Shown here: positions 1 to 7,411 of the stretch, in pieces
Layout of the letters: every line of letters begins with the position of its first letter
Position numbering within the stretch: position 1 is the first letter of the stretch
Assembly: GCF_039529835.1 (NCBI RefSeq)
Contig: NZ_CP154262.1
Span: forward strand, 3,286,001-3,350,000
Length of the DNA: 64,000 nt
Source of the DNA: Arthrobacter sp. TMP15
GTDB lineage: Bacteria > Actinomycetota > Actinomycetes > Actinomycetales > Micrococcaceae
Direction: 5' to 3'
Program-made: the position numbers and the translations under genes
The notes under the pieces: generated by a model
The model's database searches: none
What the model was told of the DNA's origin: nothing
What the model saw: the letters and a program-made list of their open reading frames with translations, nothing else

Positions 1-1143
1 ATGACCATTGAACCCTTGCTCAAAGCCCTCTCCGACGCATTGCACGGCGAAGGTCCCGCAGTGCAAATCGCCCCCGATGGCAGCTTCGCCCTGATTCCGC
101 AAACCGAGCTGGGACTCCCGGCCGGCAGCGAAACCGACATTGCCGCCGTCGTCCTTACCTCAGGCAGCACAGGCACACCCAAGCGCACAATGCTCAGCGT
201 TGAGGCGCTGGCGGCATCGAGTGTGGGCACGGCCATGGCGTTGCGCGGGGAAGGCCAATGGCTGCTGGCCCTGCCCACAAACTACGTGGCCGGGCTGCAA
301 ATTTTGGTGCGCAGCCTCTTCGCCGGGACCCGGCCCTGGGCCATGGATCTAAGCGGCGGCTTCACCTCCGAGGCATTCACGCAGGCCGCGCTGGAGCTTA
401 CCGACAAAACCCGTTTCACCTCGCTAGTCCCCACCCAGCTCACCCGCCTGTTGACCAACCCAAGTGCCGAAACACTCACCGTGTTGCGCCGCTTCAACGC
501 CATCCTGCTGGGTGGTGGCCCCATCAACCCCGTGCTGCTGGAGGCCGCTCGCGGTGCCGGACTCAACGTCATCACCACCTACGGCATGAGCGAAAGTTGC
601 GGCGGTTGCGTGTACGACGGCGTCCCGCTCGACGGCGTGCAGCTCGCCATCCGCGACGGCAAAGTGGTGCTGGGCGGCGAGGTTGTCGCGAGCGGCTACC
701 TCGGCGATCCCCAGCTGACGGCCGCCTCATTCTTCACTGAAGAGCACGACGGCGAACTGGTGCGTTGGTATGCCACCGGCGATTTGGGCGAGCTGGATAG
801 TGCGGGACGGCTTCGCGTGCTGGGCAGGGTTGACGATGTCATCATCACCGGCGGCTTGAAGGTTTCCGCCGGGGCTGTCACGGACGGCCTCCACCGGGTC
901 CAGGGTGTGCGGGAGGCTTTTGTGGCACCCGTTCCATCTCAAGAATGGGGACAACAAGTGGCTGCAATGGTGGTTGCTTCCTGCACAGAAGAAGAGTTGT
1001 TGGCTGGCGCCGCGGAGATCATGGAAGCCCATCTGGTGCCTAAAACTGTGCTTTTCGTCTCCGAACTGCCGCTGCTAGCCAATGGCAAACCTGACAGGAC
1101 GGCAATTTTGGCGGCCCTCACCGGTGCTGCGCAAAGCAGTTAG
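1..1143 (+). CDS. menE: o-succinylbenzoate-CoA ligase (AMP-forming), MenE
   Basis: Adenylate-forming enzyme that activates o-succinylbenzoate with ATP and CoA in menaquinone synthesis. The P-loop-like motif LTSGSTGTPK lies at residues 52-61, the TTYGMSES motif near residue 200, the YATGDLGELD motif near residue 257, and a C-terminal NGKPDR segment holds the likely catalytic lysine. At 380 residues it is the short form usual for actinobacterial MenE. It lies just upstream of menA, which supports the pathway assignment over a generic acyl-CoA ligase. The ATG is the first base of the window, so its ribosome binding site cannot be seen and a start further upstream cannot be excluded. Confidence 0.9.
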   Translation: MTIEPLLKALSDALHGEGPAVQIAPDGSFALIPQTELGLPAGSETDIAAVVLTSGSTGTPKRTMLSVEALAASSVGTAMALRGEGQWLLALPTNYVAGLQILVRSLFAGTRPWAMDLSGGFTSEAFTQAALELTDKTRFTSLVPTQLTRLLTNPSAETLTVLRRFNAILLGGGPINPVLLEAARGAGLNVITTYGMSESCGGCVYDGVPLDGVQLAIRDGKVVLGGEVVASGYLGDPQLTAASFFTEEHDGELVRWYATGDLGELDSAGRLRVLGRVDDVIITGGLKVSAGAVTDGLHRVQGVREAFVAPVPSQEWGQQVAAMVVASCTEEELLAGAAEIMEAHLVPKTVLFVSELPLLANGKPDRTAILAALTGAAQSS

Positions 1144-1229
1144 CCCGTATGAGAGGGCACAATTACAGTTGTGAACTCCCCTAGCGGGTTCGTGTTTATT
1201 TTTTCGTTTGCATAATAAGGAGCAACACT

Positions 1230-2108
1230 GTGGCCACTCTGGGTCAATGGATTTCCGGGGCACGTTTGAGGACCCTTCCCATGGCCGCGGCTCCCGTGAT
1301 AATCGGTACTGCCGCGGCCTACGATCTGGGTGCTTTGCACTGGGACCGGGCAGTTCTGGCCGCTTTGGTGGCTCTGCTGCTACAGATTGGTGTGAACTAC
1401 GCCAACGATTACTCTGATGGCATCCGCGGCACGGACGAGGTTAGGGTGGGCCCACTGCGCTTGGTTGGCAGTGGCGCGGCTAAACCGTCGCACGTGAAAA
1501 TGGCTGCCTTCACCATGTTTGGGCTGGCCATGTTGGCCGGGTTGTTTCTGGTGCTTGCATCCCAAGCGTGGTGGCTGCTGCTAGTAGGCGTTGGCGCCGT
1601 ATTTGCGGCATGGGGTTACACAGGCGGCAAAAGTCCCTACGGCTACATGGGGCTAGGTGATGTCTTTGTGTTTGTATTCTTTGGACCCGTAGCAACTTTA
1701 GGTACCACTTTCACCCAGGCCGGGTCCGTGAGTACGGCGGCAGTGTTAGGTTCCTTCTCAACGGGACTGATCGCCGTCGCACTTTTGATGGCTAACAATG
1801 TCCGGGATATTCCCACCGATACCGAGGTGGGCAAGCTAACTCTCGCCGTGCGGTTGGGGGATAAGAACGCGCGCCGGAGCTATGTGGTCATGATGGCGCT
1901 CTCGCTTGCCTTGATGATATTCGTAGCACCTGTAAAACCGTGGATTCTGCTGGTGCTGCTGCTTGTTCCGTTCATGCTGATGCCCTGCTGGCTCATGCTC
2001 AAGGGCAAGAAGCGTAAGTCGCTGATCCCGGTTCTGCAGCAGACGGGTCTGATCAACCTTGGGTTCAGCGTCCTCTTCGCTGCGGCTATGGTGCTGACAG
2101 AGCTGTAG
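1230..2108 (+). CDS. menA: 1,4-dihydroxy-2-naphthoate polyprenyltransferase, MenA
   Basis: Integral membrane prenyltransferase (292 residues) that attaches the polyprenyl tail to 1,4-dihydroxy-2-naphthoate, the membrane step of menaquinone synthesis. The first aspartate-rich motif, NDYSDGIRGTD, spans residues 59-69 and holds D60, D63 and D69; a second, NNVRDIPTD, lies near residue 190. The rest is mostly hydrophobic helices, as expected for the UbiA superfamily. The start is GTG, chosen because AAGGAG sits at 1217-1222 with a 7-base spacer. It follows menE by 86 bases and converges on the next gene only 9 bases away, with no room for a stem-loop terminator. Confidence 0.93.
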   Translation: MATLGQWISGARLRTLPMAAAPVIIGTAAAYDLGALHWDRAVLAALVALLLQIGVNYANDYSDGIRGTDEVRVGPLRLVGSGAAKPSHVKMAAFTMFGLAMLAGLFLVLASQAWWLLLVGVGAVFAAWGYTGGKSPYGYMGLGDVFVFVFFGPVATLGTTFTQAGSVSTAAVLGSFSTGLIAVALLMANNVRDIPTDTEVGKLTLAVRLGDKNARRSYVVMMALSLALMIFVAPVKPWILLVLLLVPFMLMPCWLMLKGKKRKSLIPVLQQTGLINLGFSVLFAAAMVLTEL

Positions 2109-2117
2109 CGGCGGACG

Positions 2118-2504
2118 TTAGGCTAGCTCGCCTTTCGTGGCATCAGCATTATTTACGTCAACATTGGCAGCATCGGGCTTGGCAGCATCAGCATTGGCTT
2201 CGCCAGGCTTGCGGTCGGCGTCAATCCAGATATCCGGGTTCTCATCGATCAGCGCGTCCTCTGCATCTGCGTCCGCCAGCGCGCCGGCCGACTGAGTGGT
2301 GGTGGCCTGCGGGGCAAATCTGTCAGCAACCACCGCTGTGGCACCATCACGTTGCTTGCGGAGGAATAAGAAGCTGACCAAAAATGCAGCGAGCGCCGCA
2401 ATCAAGGCAGCAGTGAGCGGAGATAAATCTATCCATAAGTAGGCGATAAGGAAGAACGCCAGGAAGAGCACGCCGCGAATAAGGGAGTATTTGAAGAAAG
2501 CCAC
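2118..2504 (-). CDS. DUF4229 membrane protein
   Basis: Short protein of 128 residues. The first 50 residues form two hydrophobic helices separated by a short loop with a Lys/Arg-rich exit (FLRKQRDG), matching the DUF4229 family that is common beside menA in actinobacteria. The C-terminal 70 residues are acidic and Ala/Asp/Asn-rich, low in complexity, with repeated DAAKPDAANVDVNNAD-like units, so this half is probably disordered. Function is unknown. It converges with menA. Confidence 0.75.
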   Translation of the reverse strand: MAFFKYSLIRGVLFLAFFLIAYLWIDLSPLTAALIAALAAFLVSFLFLRKQRDGATAVVADRFAPQATTTQSAGALADADAEDALIDENPDIWIDADRKPGEANADAAKPDAANVDVNNADATKGELA

Positions 2505-2588
2505 GAATCAAGTTTAGCCGCTGAAACTGAGTGTCTGCCCGGCAACTGTCCAAGAGGCTCAATTGGGCACTCAACGCTAGACTGAGGT

Positions 2589-3014
2589 ATGCGCTATATT
2601 ATTCCCACGGCTTTAGCTGTTGTCCTGTTTGTCTACGGACTCATTGACTGCCTTCGCAGTGAACCCAGCGACGTGCGAAGCATTCCGAAGTCTGCCTGGA
2701 TCGTTGTCATTGTGCTGCTGAACGTTATTGGTGTTGCGTTGTGGTTCCTCTTCGGGCGGCCACAGTATGCTGCGGCGGCTCCTGGCTCCGCCCAGAGGTC
2801 TAATGGTTCTACTGGAAGCCAGCGTGGACCGTCCTTCCAAGGCAGTTCAGGACGCTCGGTTGCCCCGGATGACAACCCGGAATTTCTGCGTAATTTGGAA
2901 GTCAACCGGGCTCAGAAAAGTGAAGCCGAAAGGCTCCGCAAACTCAAAGCTGATCTTGATGCTCGTGAGGCTAAGCTTCGCGAAGAGCACCCCAACGACG
3001 ACACCAAAAAGTAG
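2589..3014 (+). CDS. PLDc_N (cardiolipin synthase N-terminal) domain membrane protein
   Basis: A 141-residue protein. Residues 1-60 hold two transmembrane helices around the segment DCLRSEPSDVRSIPKSAW and end in WFLFGRP, the pattern of the PLDc_N domain, which occurs both as the membrane anchor of cardiolipin synthases and as free-standing small proteins like this one. No phospholipase D catalytic motif is present. Residues 65-100 are Gly/Ser-rich, and the tail is charged and probably a coiled coil (ELRKLKADLDAREAKL-like), so it may act as a membrane-tethered scaffold. The specific role is unknown. Confidence 0.75.
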   Translation: MRYIIPTALAVVLFVYGLIDCLRSEPSDVRSIPKSAWIVVIVLLNVIGVALWFLFGRPQYAAAAPGSAQRSNGSTGSQRGPSFQGSSGRSVAPDDNPEFLRNLEVNRAQKSEAERLRKLKADLDAREAKLREEHPNDDTKK

Positions 3015-3061
3015 CCTCTCTCGGTATTGGCGGCCTCACCTCGGAGGCTCATGCCGTGCTT

Positions 3062-3163
3062 TCAAACGACGGTGGTGGCTGCGAGTCGGTTGGCACCCAG
3101 GATGGCAATACCGGCCACTATCAGGACATCGTTTAGAACTTGGTTGCTGCTGAGGCAGTTCAT
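3062..3163 (-). pseudogene. possible short hydrophobic peptide or gene remnant
   Basis: A 33-codon frame on the minus strand encodes a peptide with the hydrophobic core VLNDVLIVAGIAILGANRLA followed by a short tail. Codon choice looks natural, but there is no clear ribosome binding site. It lies in a 500-base stretch that also holds another coding-like fragment. It may be the C-terminus of a decayed membrane protein or a genuine small membrane peptide; I cannot decide. Confidence 0.2.
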
Positions 3164-3183
3164 AACTTATCCATCACTGGTGA

Positions 3184-3453
3184 TGGACCCTGAATTCATT
3201 ACCCGCGATTGCGCTGCAAGTAAGGAAAAGCCTCGGAGCCCATCATGTCAAGGCGGGCGGATTATCTGTCTTGGCGGACATTGTCTGGAAGCCCTCCACC
3301 ACGGCCTCTGAGATCGTCCGCCGCACGCGCTCGATGGTTCTTAGCCAAGAGGACAAACCAGTCCAGGGAGTACTCGCGGCCAACACGGTCAAGATTTCCG
3401 CTGTCTCCCAGCTCGCCCCGAACGCCGCATGGAAGAAGCCTAAAGACAGCTAA
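3184..3453 (+). pseudogene. unidentified coding fragment
   Basis: From the stop codon at 3181 to TAA at 3451-3453 one frame stays open for about 89 codons with strong third-position G/C bias, especially from about 3240 onward. The C-terminal end includes VLSQEDKPVQGVLAANTVK and ends AAWKKPKDS. There is no convincing start codon with a ribosome binding site: the only Met is deep inside, and TTG at 3271 is weak. I read it as the 3' end of a truncated gene. I do not recognise the family. Confidence 0.3.
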
Positions 3454-3536
3454 GAATAGGCGCCGAAGCTGGGATCCAGTGCCTAAGCTGAGCACTTCAC
3501 TGACACATTAATGTCTCAGTCAGATGACACAAGACG

Positions 3537-3947
3537 ATGAAGGGCGGATGGTTCTACTCTGTTCCGTCCATGATCCTCACTGGCTTGCTGATCGCGGTTG
3601 CTATCCTCGCTTTGCTGTTCATCGCCAAGCCAGCTCTGGCACCGGATCGGGGACAGGACATCCGCGGGTGCATAGCGAGGAGCTGGAACCTCGTCATGGC
3701 AGGGACGGGTGCACTGCTGTTGCACCTGGGGCTTATCTTCAACTCGCTCGTAGCGACCTCTTCACTGCGAGCAGTGTTCACAACTTCCGCGGGTCCCATG
3801 ACATCTTGGACCACACTCTCCGCCCTTGCACCCACGTTCAGCGGCACATCGATACTGTGCGCTGCACTGGGTGTAACACTATGGGTCATTCTCGTGTTGT
3901 CCGCCTTTCCAACCCGTCAGCGCGCGCCGATCGCGGTCCTGCCATGA
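3537..3947 (+). CDS. hypothetical membrane protein, translationally coupled to a GntR regulator
   Basis: A 136-residue protein with four predicted hydrophobic segments, near residues 12-32, 52-70, 75-90 and 103-125, joined by short loops. No domain recognised. Its TGA overlaps the ATG of the following GntR gene (ATGA at 3944-3947), so the two are almost certainly co-translated. YtrA-type GntR regulators are often encoded with small membrane or ABC exporter proteins whose expression they control, which suggests an envelope-stress or export role; this is inference. The start has no strong ribosome binding site. Confidence 0.6.
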   Translation: MKGGWFYSVPSMILTGLLIAVAILALLFIAKPALAPDRGQDIRGCIARSWNLVMAGTGALLLHLGLIFNSLVATSSLRAVFTTSAGPMTSWTTLSALAPTFSGTSILCAALGVTLWVILVLSAFPTRQRAPIAVLP

Positions 3948-4279
3948 TGATCAAGCTGTCCGGGTCCGCGCCACCCAGGGATCAGATTCATGACCATATC
4001 CATGGACTGGTCGCCAGCGGCCTGCTCGCGGCGGATGAACGCCAGCCGTCAGTACGCCAACTCGCTAAAGACCTCGGAGTGGCCCCGGGCACAGTCGCAA
4101 AGGCCTACCGATCGCTGGAATCTGAAGGGTTTCTGCTCACTAGAACGGGTAGCGGAACTCGCATCAGCCTCACGGCCGTCACAATCACCAAACCCGCCCC
4201 AGAAACTACCCGCTATCTGGCCAAGTCACCACGAGACGAAACACCAGCGGCGCTAAAATCCCCCTACGAGTTAAAGTAG
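3944..4279 (+). CDS. GntR family transcriptional regulator, YtrA-like
   Basis: A 111-residue protein with an N-terminal winged helix typical of GntR: PPRDQIHDHI, then SVRQLAKDLGVAPGTVAKAY as the helix-turn-helix near residues 33-55, then LESEGFLLTRTGSGT as the wing. No FCD or UTRA ligand domain follows; only about 35 residues remain, which fits the short YtrA subfamily. The ATG overlaps the stop of the upstream membrane protein by four bases, and a second in-frame ATG follows at once. Likely a repressor of its own operon. Confidence 0.8.
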   Translation: MMIKLSGSAPPRDQIHDHIHGLVASGLLAADERQPSVRQLAKDLGVAPGTVAKAYRSLESEGFLLTRTGSGTRISLTAVTITKPAPETTRYLAKSPRDETPAALKSPYELK

Positions 4280-4550
4280 TGCACTGTTAACACGACCAAT
4301 TGGTGGTCTATTTCCGCTACCTTGACTGGCGGCCAGGCTCACTGAGCAGCATCTGGACCCGGGAATCGCAATCACCCAAAGTACGTTCCAGTTTTTGTCA
4401 CATTCGAAGAGTCCTTCTCCGCGCTTAGCGCGGCACTAAATCTGCCACCTGCGGGTCGGAGACTCTAGAGCCAGATGTTAAACAAGCCGGCAAGCCACGA
4501 CTCAAAGATGTTGCTGTACCGGAACTGTGGATCTATGACAGGGTAAGCAA
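4280..4550 (+). other. intergenic stretch with coding-like fragments
   Basis: No intact gene. Two short coding-like pieces are visible in different frames. One runs from about 4346 to 4468 and contains VFVTFEESFSALSAALNLPP. The other runs from about 4429 to a TGA at 4552-4554 and ends KDVAVPELWIYDRVSK; it overlaps the ATG of the next gene in an ATGA arrangement. This suggests a gene that once preceded the DUF427 gene has been frameshifted and cut down. Family unknown. Confidence 0.3.
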
Positions 4551-5078
4551 ATGACTCCTGCTCACAGTAACTCAGGGTTCCCCCGTCGCCCCCAGCCCAT
4601 CAAACCCTTGCCCGGCCAAGAATCGGTGTGGGACTACCCCCGGCCCCCAAAACTGGAGCAGCGATCGGAACGGGTTGTTGTCAGACTTGGTGGACAAATT
4701 ATTGCCGATACCACCAAGGCAGCACGCGTCCTAGAGACCAGCCACCCGCCTGTCTATTACTTGCCTCTGGACGCATTTCCTGCCGGTGTCCTCATCCCGG
4801 TCAACGGCACCAGCTTCTGCGAATTCAAAGGGGTGGCGCATTACTTCGACGTCACCGCCGGGGGCGTCATTGCTGCCCGTGCCGGATGGACTTACCCGGA
4901 TCCCAGCCAGGGCTTCGAAGCCCTGAGTACCCGGGTGGCGCTTTACCCCAGTCACATGGACTCTTGCGAAGTCGACGGCGTCCAAGTCAACTTCCAAGAG
5001 GGCGACTTCTACGGCGGTTGGATCACACCGCAGATCGTTGGACCATTCAAAGGAGGCCCTGGTACAACCGGGTGGTGA
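4551..5078 (+). CDS. DUF427 domain protein
   Basis: A 175-residue protein of the DUF427 family. The family signature ESVWDYPRPP is at residues 24-33, followed by RVVVRLGGQIIADTTKAARV and, about residue 60-80, PVYYLPLDAF. The second half has FEALSTRVALYPSHMDSCEV and a terminal GGWITPQIVGPFKGGPGT tail. The fold is a small beta barrel and the biochemical role is unknown. The length is normal for the single-domain form. The ATG overlaps the TGA of a decayed upstream frame. Confidence 0.85.
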   Translation: MTPAHSNSGFPRRPQPIKPLPGQESVWDYPRPPKLEQRSERVVVRLGGQIIADTTKAARVLETSHPPVYYLPLDAFPAGVLIPVNGTSFCEFKGVAHYFDVTAGGVIAARAGWTYPDPSQGFEALSTRVALYPSHMDSCEVDGVQVNFQEGDFYGGWITPQIVGPFKGGPGTTGW

Positions 5079-5271
5079 GCAGGGAAGCTGGCCGCTTACG
5101 GACCGTATGTGCCAACATCGTAGAGCTCGAGAAGAACGTTAATTATTAAGCACACCACTGCCCCTTCATCCAACCAAATGAACCTTTGATCAGACACTCA
5201 TTAACCACTCCCGCGCGTCGGTAGACCAAAGTAAATTTCCAGGAAACACGCCAAAAGTGTCCGCCGTTTAG

Positions 5272-5308
5272 ATTCTCAACAATGTGTCTCACCATGCTAT
5301 TCTCAACA
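5272..5308. promoter_or_regulatory. direct repeat upstream of the serine recombinase
   Basis: The 10-base word ATTCTCAACA occurs at 5272-5281 and 5299-5308, starts 27 bases apart, ending 43 bases before the recombinase start. Resolvases often act at a res site next to their own gene and repress themselves there, so this is a possible binding site. No full inverted res subsite was found, so the call is weak. Confidence 0.2.
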
Positions 5309-5351
5309 TCGAAGGAAAGTGACCTTTAATGGGACGAATTGGAGGAGACTA

Positions 5352-5933
5352 GTGACGTGTCTTGGATATGCCCAGGTCAGCACCAACGACCAGGACACTG
5401 AACTGCAGATCCGGGAACTGGAAGCCGCTGGCTGTGAACGAATCTATCGTGACCATGGCGTCAGTGGGACCAAGGCCAGCCGCCCGGAGCTGGACAAGAT
5501 GTTGGACCGCCTCAGCAAAGGCGATGAAGTCGTGGTCTGGAAGCTGGACCGCCTGGGAAGGAACACTCGCCACCTACTCGAGCTGCTCGATGACTTCAAA
5601 GCACGCGGTATCAAATTTCGTTCCCTGCGCGACGGCATCGCCACCGACCCTGACAGTGAGCTCGGCGGCGCAATGGCGCAGGCCATGATCACCATCATTT
5701 CCGCCTTTGCCCAGCTCGAACGTGATCAGCTCTCCGAACGCACCAAAGCTGGCATGGCCGTCGCTGCCTCCGACGGCCGCAAGGCAGGGCGGAAGCAAGT
5801 CACCGCCGACCATGCTGCTGTTAAACAAGCACACAAACTAAAAGACCAAGGCCTCAAACCGGCCGACATAGGCAAGATCATCGGCGCCAGCCGGGCGACC
5901 GTCTACCGCTACCTCACCATGGAACCCGGTTAA
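5352..5933 (+). CDS. serine recombinase (resolvase/invertase family)
   Basis: A 193-residue site-specific recombinase. The N-terminal catalytic domain holds Ser10 in GYAQVSTNDQ, VVWKLDRLGR near residue 65 and the E-helix segment ending ERDQLSERTK; a C-terminal helix-turn-helix (ADIGKIIGASRATVYRYL) binds DNA. The start is GTG with GGAGGAG at 5341-5347. Position 8 is Gln (CAG) where the family nearly always has Arg (GYARVS); this Arg is an active-site residue in gamma-delta resolvase, so activity may be impaired. No transposase of a Tn3-type element is nearby, so it is probably a remnant or an orphan. Confidence 0.88.
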   Translation: MTCLGYAQVSTNDQDTELQIRELEAAGCERIYRDHGVSGTKASRPELDKMLDRLSKGDEVVVWKLDRLGRNTRHLLELLDDFKARGIKFRSLRDGIATDPDSELGGAMAQAMITIISAFAQLERDQLSERTKAGMAVAASDGRKAGRKQVTADHAAVKQAHKLKDQGLKPADIGKIIGASRATVYRYLTMEPG

Positions 5934-6236
5934 CACCGGCTATGGCCCGACTTCAGGCTCGATTTACTCCGTCCTTTCGGCGGTTGTAGTTCGAACACAA
6001 ATTATTAGCCGCCAAGACACCAACTTCGTGAGCGGGGTAGTTTAAAGCATTTGAAAATAGGTCAGGTGCCGTCTATCTTCTGAGTTTTGAGGTCCATGCT
6101 GACTGCAATTTTGGGGTAGGTCAAAGATCCAAGACAATTGGTTAATTTCTTACGAATCAGATCGGCAGCAGCGCAAAACTGTCAAACCCAGTATGAGGGC
6201 TCTCCTGCTACTGGCCCGCGATATAAATACAAAATT
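5934..6236. other. intergenic, no gene seen
   Basis: About 300 bases of AT-richer sequence between the recombinase and a hairpin cluster. I find no frame with coding character, no RNA gene and no recognisable insertion-sequence end. It may hold an outer boundary of the recombinase-bearing segment, but no duplicated target or att-like repeat is visible. Confidence 0.4.
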
Positions 6237-6326
6237 TTGGACCCGAGCACGAACGCACTTTGGCTGGTTCGTGCCCGGGTTCCAACACCAAAAATGGTGG
6301 GGAAACACTTCACAAAGGTGTTCCCC
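6237..6326. other. cluster of three adjacent hairpins, unassigned
   Basis: Three consecutive stem-loops are visible. The first pairs 6237-6254 with 6267-6285, an 18-base stem with one bulge and one mismatch. The second pairs CACCA (6286-6290) with TGGTG (6295-6299). The third pairs GGGGAAACAC (6299-6308) with GTGTTCCCC (6318-6326), with one bulged A. No U-run follows on either strand, so an ordinary intrinsic terminator is not obvious, although it could end transcription of the minus-strand amidase operon. It could be a structured RNA, a small non-autonomous element or a protein-binding site. Confidence 0.35.
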
Positions 6327-6481
6327 TGCACTACAAACCGCCTATCCAACCGGTCAAAGTTACAGAGGGCCGTATTCGTTAACACGGACCTGCGTATGTA
6401 TGTATAAGCAGCAACACGTCTCGGTCTGTCATCTAAGCTGTGGGCGATTTTAGGGTTTAGGCGTGGTTGTCCCTCAGTGAG

Positions 6482-7408
6482 TTAATTCTTGAGAACGCTT
6501 TTTGGTAGGTGGTGTGTGGTGACGGCACCGATGGGTGTCATTGGATGTAGTGGGTCGGGGTCCGACGAACCGGTTGGGCCACCAAGTCGGGAGTGGGCAA
6601 CTGCGCTCATTACTGCGTAGGCATCTCCTGCGTCCCAACTATGCTCGTGGGTCAAGAATTGGAACATGTCTTCATACCCTCGTTTGATGCTTTCCTGGAC
6701 GGGCGCGCCAAGTCCAACGAAGATCCACTCTTCTTCTAGTTCTACTCGTGGCGCACGCAATGGCATGGATTTTACAAGATCCACCGAAACCACGGCTGTG
6801 CCTTCCGCTTCAATGGCTACGAAGGAAGACTCGCCTTCTGCCATGATGGCGTGAATGTCACCGATGGAGAGGTAGGCGCCTTCCACTGCAACGGGTAGGT
6901 AGACCGTGGCGCCTGGTCGGCATTCGGTCAGGTCCATGTTTCCGCCCTGTTCATAAGTAGGCATGATCGTAGAATTGTCTCCTTCCGCGGGTGCCGTACC
7001 GATACAACCGATCATTGGACGGGGCGTGAAAGTGTGCCGATCGGTGACATGAACACCTGCTGCATCAATAGGAACTCGCCGCGCGAATACGGTCTCCCCC
7101 ATGCGATCCTGCAGAGCCCCTGATCCAGGAAGGCTTACTGACCATCCGCAATCAATTAGATTGATCTCGTGGATTGTTACCGCTAGCGCGTCTCCAGGCA
7201 TTGCCCCTTCTACGTACACTGGACCTGTTACGGGATTGATGCCGACTGTGAGTTTGTCCATGTCCCCATGCTCGTGGAGCTGGCGGTACACTTCGTCGCT
7301 GGTTTCAAAACCGATCAGTTCCCCTGTTCCCGGTTTGATGTGCAGCGCCGGTGTTTCCGTCGCCGAAAACCCAAACTTTCCGTGGGATTTATCTAAAAAC
7401 TGATCCAT
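6482..7408 (-). CDS. acetamidase/formamidase family protein
   Basis: A 308-residue hydrolase of the FmdA/AmdA family, which cleaves formamide or short aliphatic amides to ammonia and an acid. Family features are VYVEGAMPGDALAV near residue 68, PRPMIGCIGTAP near 130, GGNMDLTECRPGATVYLPV near 155 and GDIHAIMAEGE near 187. It is shorter than the 419-residue formamidase at 60983 and belongs to a different subgroup. It is the last gene of a minus-strand operon, 3 bases after the APC permease, so the substrate is probably what that permease imports: an amide or amidated amino acid. Confidence 0.88.
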   Translation of the reverse strand: MDQFLDKSHGKFGFSATETPALHIKPGTGELIGFETSDEVYRQLHEHGDMDKLTVGINPVTGPVYVEGAMPGDALAVTIHEINLIDCGWSVSLPGSGALQDRMGETVFARRVPIDAAGVHVTDRHTFTPRPMIGCIGTAPAEGDNSTIMPTYEQGGNMDLTECRPGATVYLPVAVEGAYLSIGDIHAIMAEGESSFVAIEAEGTAVVSVDLVKSMPLRAPRVELEEEWIFVGLGAPVQESIKRGYEDMFQFLTHEHSWDAGDAYAVMSAVAHSRLGGPTGSSDPDPLHPMTPIGAVTTHHLPKSVLKN

Positions 7409-7411
7409 CGT

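Noticed and set aside
3524-3943. N-terminal 140-residue extension of the GntR regulator
   Set aside because: It is a shadow of the membrane protein in another frame; the ATGA overlap sets the regulator start at 3944.
6138-6407. Small genes on both strands over the hairpin cluster
   Set aside because: The frames follow the inverted repeats and lack codon bias or ribosome binding sites.
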